This document shows, in pieces, positions 1-7,400 of a stretch of 64,000 bases of DNA. Within the stretch, counting starts at the first letter, position 1. Each line of letters opens with the position of its first letter. Source of the stretch: JBFGCA01 sp041567315 (GTDB taxonomy: Bacteria > Acidobacteriota > Thermoanaerobaculia > Multivoradales > JAHEKO01); NCBI GenBank assembly GCA_041567315.1, contig JBFGCA010000008.1, forward strand, positions 1 to 64,000. The letters are read 5' to 3'. The notes under the pieces were generated by a model. That model was given only the letters and a program-made list of their open reading frames with translations, searched no databases and was not told the DNA's origin. A program made the translations under genes and the position numbers.

Positions 1-27
1 CGCAGCCGCGAGACCTTCCCCTGGTAG
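1..27 (+). CDS. 3' end of an upstream gene (partial)
   Basis: Frame 1 reads RSRETFPW followed by TAG at 25-27 and by a strong hairpin, which fits the last codons of a gene that begins outside the window. Only eight residues are visible, so no function can be given and the call rests mainly on the hairpin behind it. Confidence 0.35.
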   Translation, partial: RSRETFPW

Positions 28-33
28 AGCTCC

Positions 34-69
34 GCCCGGGCCCCGCCGGCGCCTTGCCGGGGCCCGGGC
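34..69 (+). terminator. GC-rich hairpin, possible terminator before tRNA-Ala
   Basis: GCCCGGGCCCCG (34-45) and CGGGGCCCGGGC (58-69) form a perfect 12-bp stem with a 12-nt loop. It lies between the stop at 25-27 and the tRNA gene. No T-run follows, so termination is inferred from position and stem strength only. Confidence 0.45.
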
Positions 70-93
70 GCCCGGGTAGTATCGCCCCGCCGT

Positions 94-168
94 GGGGCAG
101 TAGCTCAGCGGGAGAGCACCACGTTCGCAACGTGGGGGTCGTGGGTTCGAATCCCATCTGCTCCACCA
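94..168 (+). tRNA. tRNA-Ala (anticodon CGC)
   Basis: A full cloverleaf can be folded by eye. The acceptor GGGGCAG pairs with CTGCTCC (one G-T). The D stem is GCTC/GAGC, the anticodon stem CCACG/CGTGG with loop TTCGCAA (anticodon CGC, reads GCG = Ala), and the T stem GTGGG/CCCAT with loop TTCGAAT. Discriminator A165 is followed by an encoded CCA (166-168). rmuC starts 28 nt downstream. Confidence 0.95.
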
Positions 169-196
169 TGCCGGGACCGCCCGGCCGTCGCGTCCC

Positions 197-1564
197 GTGA
201 GCCCGGAGCTCCTCAAGCTGGCCCTGGTCTTCGTGGCCGGCGGGCTGGTGGGCGGGCTCGCGGTCTGGGCCCTGACTCTCCGGGCGGCCTCGCGGCGGGG
301 TCTGCGGGACGCTCAGCGGCTGTCGGCCGCCGAGGCCACCGCCCAGGGCGAGCGGGCGCGCCGCGAGGAGGTGGAGCGCGAGCTGGAGGGGGCGCGCAGC
401 GGGCTGCGCGAGCTGGACCGCCAGCTCGCCGCCGGGCAGGAGCGGCTGGAGGCCGCCCAGCGGGCGCTCGAGGAGCAGCGGGGCTTCGTCGAGACGGCGA
501 GCCGCGAGCTCCAGGGCGCCTTCCGCGAGCTGGCCGGCGAGGCGCTCCGCGGCAGCAGCGAGCAGTTCCTGCAGCTCGCCGAGCAGCGGCTGGCGGCGGC
601 GCGGGTGCGGGCGTCGGCCGATCTCGACGAGCGCCGGCAGGCGATCGAGGCGCTGCTCGAGCCGCTCCGCGAGTCGCTCGGCCACCTCGACCGCCGGGCC
701 CAGGAGCTGGAGCGCTCGCGGGTCGAGGCCTATTCGCGGATCGACGAGCAGGTCCAGATGCTGGCCGGCGCGGCTTCGAAGCTCGGCGAGCGCACCACCG
801 CCCTGACCGCGGCGCTCAAGGGGGCGCGGGTGAGGGGCCGTTGGGGGGAGCTGGCGCTGCGCAACGTCGCCGAGCTGGCCGGGATGACCGCCCACTGCGA
901 CTTCGAGGAGCAGTCGGCGACCGGCGACGGCGTTCGCCCCGACATGACCGTGCGGCTGCCGGGCGGCCGACGGATCGCGGTCGACGCCAAGGCACCGCTC
1001 ACCGCCTTCCTGGAGGCCGCCGAGGCCACCGAGGAGCCGGCCCGGAGCGCCGCCCTGAGGCGCCACGTCCGCGACCTGCGCCGCCACATCGCCACCCTCT
1101 CCTCGCGCGACTACGCCGCCGCCCTGGGCAGCGGCGTCGACCTGGTGGTGATGTTCCTGCCCGCCGACTCCTTCCTCGCCGCCGCCTTCGCGCGCGCCCC
1201 CGACCTCCAGGTCGAGGCGCTCCGCGCCCGGGTGCTGCTGGCCACCCCCACTACCCTGATCGCGCTGCTCCGCACGGTCGCCATCTACTGGCAGCAGCGC
1301 TCGCTGGCCGAGAACGCCGAGGCGATCGCCGAGGCGGCGCGCACCCTCTACGAGCGGGCCGCCAAGGTGGGCGAGGAGCTGGCGGCGGTGGGCCGCGGGC
1401 TGCGCGGCGCGGTCGACGCCTACAACCGGGCGGTGGGCTCGTTCCAGCGCCGGCTGATGCCGGCCGGGCGCAAGCTCGAGGAGCTCAAGGTCCCCGAGCT
1501 GAGCCGGCGGCGGCTGGCCGACCCGGGGACGGTCGACGTCGAGCCCCGCGCGACGGACGGCTAG
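197..1564 (+). CDS. rmuC: DNA recombination protein RmuC homologue
   Basis: This 455-residue protein has an N-terminal membrane anchor (about residues 7-27), then a long Glu/Arg/Ala-rich coiled coil (about 30-200), then the conserved RmuC core (about 205-430). The core includes RWGELALRN, a VDAKAPL motif and the later AIYWQQR region. RmuC is a predicted nuclease-like protein that limits sequence inversions at short inverted repeats, and its biochemistry is poorly defined. Translation starts at GTG 197, the first start that keeps the whole membrane segment. It lies 28 nt after the tRNA and may be read from the same transcript. The converging pcm gene ends 11 bp downstream. Confidence 0.9.
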   Translation: MSPELLKLALVFVAGGLVGGLAVWALTLRAASRRGLRDAQRLSAAEATAQGERARREEVERELEGARSGLRELDRQLAAGQERLEAAQRALEEQRGFVETASRELQGAFRELAGEALRGSSEQFLQLAEQRLAAARVRASADLDERRQAIEALLEPLRESLGHLDRRAQELERSRVEAYSRIDEQVQMLAGAASKLGERTTALTAALKGARVRGRWGELALRNVAELAGMTAHCDFEEQSATGDGVRPDMTVRLPGGRRIAVDAKAPLTAFLEAAEATEEPARSAALRRHVRDLRRHIATLSSRDYAAALGSGVDLVVMFLPADSFLAAAFARAPDLQVEALRARVLLATPTTLIALLRTVAIYWQQRSLAENAEAIAEAARTLYERAAKVGEELAAVGRGLRGAVDAYNRAVGSFQRRLMPAGRKLEELKVPELSRRRLADPGTVDVEPRATDG

Positions 1565-1574
1565 GAGCCCGTCT

Positions 1575-2327
1575 TCAGGGCTTGCGGCGCTCCCGCTCGA
1601 CCTCGCCCACCATGGGGACGAAGCGCACGGGGATCACCTTGGTCTGCCGGACGCCGTCGGCGGTCTTGGTCAGCACCACCAGGTCCTGGAAGAAGTCGCC
1701 CACCGGGATCACCAGCCGCCCCCCCTCCTTGAGCTGGTCGATCAGCGGCTGGGGGACGCTCTCGGGGGCGGCGGTGACCAGGATGCCGTCGAAGGGTGCC
1801 GCCTCCGGCCAGCCCTGATAGCCGTCGCCGATCCGGACGTGGATGTTTTCGTAGCCGAGGCGGGCGAGCGTCTCCTGCGCCTTGCGGCCCAGCGCCTCGC
1901 GGATCTCCACGGTGTAGACCTCGCGGACCAGCCGCGAAAGCACCGCCGCCTGGTAGCCCGAGCCGGTGCCGATCTCGAGCACCCGCTCGTCGCCGTCGAG
2001 CTCCAGCAGCGAGGTCATCAGCGCCACGATGTAGGGCTGCGAGATGGTCTGCCCGGCGCCGATCGGCAGCGGGTCGTCGATGTAGGCCTGGTCCTGCAGC
2101 TCGTCGGGCACGAAGCGGTGCCGCGGCACCTCGCGCATCGCGTCGAGGACGCCCCGCTGGGTGACCCCGCGTTTGACGATCTGCTGCTCGACCATGGCGT
2201 CGCGCAGCTCGGCGAAGGCATCCCTCTGCGCGCTCGATCCCACGAAGCTCCCCATCAGCCCGAGAGCCCACAGCGCCACCGCCGGCCTCCGGCGCCACCT
2301 CCCGAGGTGCCTCACCGGGTGACTCAC
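1575..2327 (-). CDS. pcm: Protein-L-isoaspartate O-methyltransferase, predicted exported
   Basis: This AdoMet-dependent enzyme methylates L-isoaspartyl residues to start repair of aged proteins. Seen: the family start around VEQQIVKRGV, the MVPRHRFVP-like segment EVPRHRFVPDEL, the AdoMet loop VLEIGTGSGYQAAVL and the late LVIPVG strand. The chosen start is GTG at 2327-2325, which overlaps the stop of the upstream amidohydrolase as GTGA and implies translational coupling. This start adds a basic n-region (RHLGRWRRR) and a hydrophobic stretch (AVALWALGLMG) ahead of the enzyme. That is a Sec-type leader, so the enzyme probably acts in the periplasm, whereas the usual Pcm is cytosolic. A shorter cytosolic form from an internal start cannot be excluded. 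Confidence 0.88.
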   Translation of the reverse strand: MSHPVRHLGRWRRRPAVALWALGLMGSFVGSSAQRDAFAELRDAMVEQQIVKRGVTQRGVLDAMREVPRHRFVPDELQDQAYIDDPLPIGAGQTISQPYIVALMTSLLELDGDERVLEIGTGSGYQAAVLSRLVREVYTVEIREALGRKAQETLARLGYENIHVRIGDGYQGWPEAAPFDGILVTAAPESVPQPLIDQLKEGGRLVIPVGDFFQDLVVLTKTADGVRQTKVIPVRFVPMVGEVERERRKP

Positions 2328-3994
2328 GGGGCCTCTCCGCGGCGGTAGGCAACCTCGCCGTCGACCAGGGTGAGGTCCACCTCGACCGCCGGCAGTCGCT
2401 CCACGGGAACCTGCATGATATCCGCCGAAAACACTACCAGGTCGGCCCGTTTGCCGACCTCGAGCGAGCCCACCTCGCCGTCCAGGAACAGCGACTCCGC
2501 GGCGTCGAGCGTGAAGCCGCGCAGCGCCTCTTCGCGGCTCAGCAGCTCGGCGGGCAGCCAGCCGCCGGCCGGCCACCCCGCCAGGTCCTGCCGGGTCACC
2601 GCCGCGTACAGTCCCAGCCGCGGATCGGCCGACTCGACCGGAAAGTCGCTGCCCAGCGCCAGCCGCCCGCCCGCCGCCAGCACCTGCCGCCAGGCGTAGG
2701 CGCCGGCCAGCCGCCGCTCCCCCACCCGGTCACCGGCCCACGGCATGTCCGAGGTGGCGTGGGTGGGCTGCATCGAGGCGATCACCCCCAGCGCCGCCAT
2801 CCGCCGGACGTCGGCTGGCCGCATCACCTGGGCGTGCTCCACCCGGAAACCGGCCTCGGGCCGCGATTCGCCCCCGAAGGCGCGTTCGATGGCGTCGAGC
2901 GCCACCAGCGCCCCGCGGTCACCGATGGCGTGGATGCCGACCTGGAAACCGGCCGCGAGCGCCCGCCGGCAGACCGACTCCAGCTCATCGCCCGAGGCCA
3001 GCAGCAGCCCCAGGTTGCCGGGGTCGTCGTCGTAGGGCTCCAGCAGGGCCGCGCCCCGGCTGCCCAGCGCCCCGTCGGCGTAGAGCTTGATCCCCCGCAG
3101 CGTCAGCCGTGCCTCGGGGTCGAGCGCCGGCCCGCGCTCGAGCCAACGCGCCACCAGCTCGGGCTGATCGCCGTCCAGGAACAGCGCCACCCGCAGCGGC
3201 AACCGGTCCGCCGCGCGCAGGGCCTCGTAGGCCTGCCAGCCCTCCTGCGCGATCCCCATCTCGGTGACCGTGGTCAGGCCCCGGGCCAGACAGTGCTCCG
3301 CCCCGGTCTCGATCTGGCGCCGCCGCTCGGCCGCCGAGGGCCCCGGCAGCCGCCCGCCCGCGACCCCCATGGCGGCGTCCACCAGCACCCCGGTGGGCTG
3401 CCCCACCGCGTTGCGCAGGAAGCGCCCACCGGGCGGATCGGCCGTCGCCGCGTCGATCCCCAGCAGCTCGAGCGCCCGGGCGTTGAGCAGCGCCGCGTGG
3501 CCGTCGATCCGGGTCAGCCAGACCGGGTGATCCGGCACCGCGGCGCTCAGCGGCCCGTGCTCGGGAAAGCCCTTCTCCGCCCAGTCGTTCTGGTCCCACC
3601 CCCGCCCCCGCACCCATTCGCCCGCCGGCAGCCCGGCCGCCGCCGCCCGCACCCGCTCGACGACCTCCGCGTAGCTGCCGGTCCCCACCAGGTCGAGCCG
3701 CTCGAGCGCCGCCCCCAGGCTCTCCAGGTGCGAGTGGGCGTCGATCAGCCCCGGCGTGACCACCCGCCCGTCCAGCTCGATCACCCGGGTCTCGGGGCCG
3801 CGCCACTTCGCAGCCCCGGCGTCGTCCCCCAGGTAGACGATCCGCCCGTCGTTGACCGCAAGGCTGCCCTCGACCCGGCCCGGTTCGGCCACCGTGTAGA
3901 ACACCCCCCCGCTCAACAGCAGGTCGGCAACGTCCGCGGCGTGTGACGGCGCGGCGGGCACGAGCAGCAGGCCAAGGGCGATGAGAAGGCGCAT
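2324..3994 (-). CDS. Exported amidohydrolase (YtcJ-like, metal-dependent hydrolase)
   Basis: This 556-residue protein has a clear signal peptide (MRLLIALGLLLVPAAPSHA). It belongs to the amidohydrolase superfamily, YtcJ / N-substituted formamide deformylase-like branch. The metal-binding marks are IDAHSHLESLG near residue 90, IHAIGDRG near 355, the ExxH-type RVEHAQV near 385 and GSDFPVE near 455. The C-terminal composite beta domain carries the usual LDAAESLFLDGEVGSLEVGKRADLVV. The substrate cannot be told from sequence, but members cleave C-N bonds of amides, formamides or cyclic imides. It is the first gene of a two-gene unit with pcm, whose start codon overlaps its stop. Confidence 0.88.
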   Translation of the reverse strand: MRLLIALGLLLVPAAPSHAADVADLLLSGGVFYTVAEPGRVEGSLAVNDGRIVYLGDDAGAAKWRGPETRVIELDGRVVTPGLIDAHSHLESLGAALERLDLVGTGSYAEVVERVRAAAAGLPAGEWVRGRGWDQNDWAEKGFPEHGPLSAAVPDHPVWLTRIDGHAALLNARALELLGIDAATADPPGGRFLRNAVGQPTGVLVDAAMGVAGGRLPGPSAAERRRQIETGAEHCLARGLTTVTEMGIAQEGWQAYEALRAADRLPLRVALFLDGDQPELVARWLERGPALDPEARLTLRGIKLYADGALGSRGAALLEPYDDDPGNLGLLLASGDELESVCRRALAAGFQVGIHAIGDRGALVALDAIERAFGGESRPEAGFRVEHAQVMRPADVRRMAALGVIASMQPTHATSDMPWAGDRVGERRLAGAYAWRQVLAAGGRLALGSDFPVESADPRLGLYAAVTRQDLAGWPAGGWLPAELLSREEALRGFTLDAAESLFLDGEVGSLEVGKRADLVVFSADIMQVPVERLPAVEVDLTLVDGEVAYRRGEAP

Positions 3995-4492
3995 GGTCGG
4001 CAGTGGCGTGGATGGCCACCTATTCTGCGGTGGTGGGCTGCAAATGCCAAGCCAGGGGGCGAAACTGCCGGGCGGGGGGGCGGCAGGGTGTGGTGAGGGG
4101 TGGTTGGAGGGCCGAGGGCGGCGGGTCAGCTTGGAGGGTCGGTGCGAGGGGCCGGCCGGGGCGGGGCCCGCCTGGGACCGGAGCCGGCCCTGAGGAACTC
4201 CGCGGGGGAGGGCCGGCTCCTCCTGTCCGCCTTAGCGCTGCACGGTCGGTTGATCCTCGATCGCCTGCGCAAGCGCTTGGCTCCAGGCCCCTGTCGCACC
4301 CCGCCCCGGCCGGCCCACACCAGGGGTCGCGGCTGACCCGCCGTCCTCGGCGGGCGCCCTGCGCCCGCCCAGCGAGAGGGAGAACAGAAAGCACCCGCGC
4401 CGCCGGCGCCACGCCAACCGTGCCGCGACCCTCGCGGACCGCCGGGCCGGCCGGAAGCGTCGCCACGCTCCTACTGCCCGGCTGGGGAGGCT
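3995..4492. other. Gene-free stretch with one strong hairpin
   Basis: About 500 bp separate the stop of the giant DUF11 gene from the start of the amidohydrolase (both minus strand). The open frames here are short and low-complexity, and I see no protein signature. The one clear structure is a perfect 12-bp inverted repeat, GGAGCCGGCCCT (4180-4191) and AGGGCCGGCTCC (4209-4220), with a 17-nt loop. It may end the DUF11 transcript, although it sits about 270 bp past the stop and lacks a T-run. The amidohydrolase promoter should lie just above 3994, but I see no convincing box. Confidence 0.5.
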
Positions 4493-7400
4493 TTACGGAA
4501 TCGTGACCAGGCCGACCTGGACGCCGTTGGCCGGGTCGATCAGGAAGACCCGGCGCAGGCCGTCGGAGAGCCGGATGCCGAGCACCGCCAGCTCGCCGGC
4601 CGGCGTGCCGCCGAAGTTGGGCGCGATCTCGAGGTCGAGCGGCTGGAAGGCGGCGGGGAACAGCCGCCCGGCGATGAAGGAGCCGTCCGAGGCGTCCTTG
4701 ATCGAGACCCGCACGTCACCGTCGGCCGGCCGCCAGCGCAGCACCGCCAGCTCGTCGGCCACCGGGCCGGCGTAGTGGCCGAGGGTCTCGAGATCGAGCG
4801 GCAGCCAGGCGAGCGGATGGCCGTAGAGCAGCTGGAGCGCGCCACTGGTGGCGTTGCGCACGAACACCCGCACCGCCCCGTCGCTGCCGCGCCGCCCGAG
4901 GATCGCCATCCGCGGCCCGCCGCCGTCGAAGTCGGGCACCACGGCCAGACCGCGCGGCTGGAAGGTGTGGGCGTTGTGGTACTGGGCCGCGGTGCCGCCG
5001 GTGGCGGCGTCCTTGGCGGAAACCAGCACCGCCCGGTCGGTGGCCCGCCGGCCGATCATCGCCAGCTCCTGTGACGGTCCCTGACCGACGTCCGGCTGCG
5101 CCACCAGCCCGAGCGGGAAGAAGTCCTTCGGGTAGTTGAAGGCGGCCACGGTGGTGCCGGTGCTGCCCTCGACCACCTGCACCCGCGGCCGGCGGTCGGA
5201 GCTCCGCCAGCCCAGCACCGCCAGCTCGGCGGCCGCGGTCTCGGTGAAGCTGTCAACGACCGCCAGGTGCAACGGCCGGAAGTCGGGGTTGAACGGATGG
5301 CTGCGCAACAGCATCCCCGACAGCGCGTCGCGCACGAACACCCGGACCGCGCCGTCGGATGGCCGCACCGCCAGGATGGCGAGCTCGGACGCCGGGGTGC
5401 CGGCGAAGTTGGGCATCACCGCCAGCGCCACCGCCTTGAAGTCGGGCTGGAAGGTAAGGGCGCGAATCAGGTCGCCGGTCTGGCCGTCGCGGACGACGAT
5501 TCCCAGCGAGCCCGACTCCAGCACCGCCACCTCGGGGCTGCCGTTGCCGTTGACGTCGGGCACCATCTCGAGATCGACCAGCGCCAGGATCTGGGTGTCT
5601 TCGCTCGCCGCGTTGTTGGCGCCGTCGGGGTCGGGGGTGGCCGCCGAGACGCTGCCCTGGTTGGTGATCGTGCCGGCGACGGCCGGGTCCACGTAGACGT
5701 CGAAGCGGACCGGCAGCGAGCCGCCGGGCTGGATGTCCTCGAGCTCGCAGGTGAGCATCCCGCCCGTCTCGATGCACATCGGCGATCCCGGCTCGACCGA
5801 CACGAAGAACACTCCCGCCGGGAGCGTGTCCTCGAGCACGACGTCGACTGCCACGCCGGGACCGTTGTTGGTGACGGTCAGCACGTAGGTCTGCGGCTGG
5901 CCGGCCATCAGCGGATCGAAGACGTCGGTCTTGACCAGCTCGAGGTCGGCCTCGGCGACGATCTCGACCGCGTAGTCCTCGACCTCGCCGTCGGCCGCGA
6001 AGCCGGTGAAGCCGAGCCCGCCGCCGGTGTCGAATCGGAAGCGCGCGAAGGTGGTCCCCGGCGGGACGTCGGCCGGCACCGCGACGCTCAGCGAGTTGAC
6101 GCCGGCCGCCAGCGCCTGGTCGGTGAACACCTGGTCGCCCGCGTCGCCCCAGTCGCCGTTGGCGTTCCAGTCGATCCAGGCGTTGAGCAGACCCGCCACC
6201 GAGGCGGTCACCTCGACGGTCGCCGTCGTGCCGGTGGTCAGCGGATCGACGAAGGCGACCCCGTCCTCGTCGTCGAGGTCGGCCAGGTCGTCGCCGTCGG
6301 CGGCCGGGGTCGGCTGGCCGTCGATCTCGGCGTCGATGAGGGCACCGAGGTGCACCCCGCCGACGTCCACGTGCCGCGCCCCGTCGTCGGCAAACAGCGT
6401 CGGGTAGTCGGGCAGCGGCGCGTCGCCGAAGTCGAGGGTGAGCGGCGTGGTGTCGGTGCCCTGGTTGTCGGCCGGGTTCGGATCGGCGCCGTTGGCGCCG
6501 TCGTCGGCCACCGAAGCGGTGTTGGTGATCTCGAAGACCCCCGGCGTCACCGGGTTGTCCACCGTCACCGCGAAGGTCACCGAGGCGGTGCCGGCGCCGC
6601 CGCCCGCCAGCTCGCCCGGCACCATGTGCACGCAGACCGTCCCCGCCGGCGCGCCGTCGGCGCAGGACCAGACGCCGGCGCCGCCCGAGGCCGCCTCGTT
6701 GAAGGTGGTCTCGGCCGGCACTTCGTCGCTGATCTCGACGCCGGTGGCGCCCTGGCTGCCGTTGTTGACCACCTCGAGCGCGTAGGCGACGACGCCGCCC
6801 GGGAAGCTGGTGACGCCGCCGTCGTCCTTGGTGATGGCGAGGTCGGGCGCGGCCGCGACGTTGGTCGTCTCGCTAGTCGAGTCGTCGCCGGTGTTGACCA
6901 GCGGCGTGGTGGCGGTAACGCTCGCCTGGTTGACGATCGAGTCCACTCCGCCGGCCAGCACGGCGTCCACCGTCACCGTCACCGTGAACTGCCCGGTCGC
7001 GCCGGCGACGACCGTTCCCAGCGTGCAGGTCGGCACCCCGATGGGGTCCTCCGCGCAACCCGAGGTCGAATCGAGCGTCACCTCGGCCGGCAGGGTGTCG
7101 CTGACCACCACGCCCTGGGCGTCCGACGGCCCGAGGTTCTGCACCGCAACGGTGTAGACCAGGGTGCCGCCGGCGACCACCGGGTCGACGTCGTCGGACT
7201 TGGTGATCACCAGGTCGGCCTCCGCCAGCACCGTCGTGCCTTGGGTCGTCGAGTTGTTGGCCGAGTTGGGGTCGATCGTCGACGAAGCGACGCTCGCCTG
7301 GTTGGTGATGACCCCCAGCGTCCCCGAGTCGACGGTCACGTTGATGGCGTACTGGACCGGCACGCCCACCGCGACGTTCCCCAGGTTGCAGGCCGGCACC

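Noticed and set aside
4003..4506. Several overlapping short frames in 4.0-4.5 kb
   Set aside because: They have no ribosome site, no family pattern and Arg/Pro/Gly-rich low complexity. They change with frame as expected by chance at this GC content.
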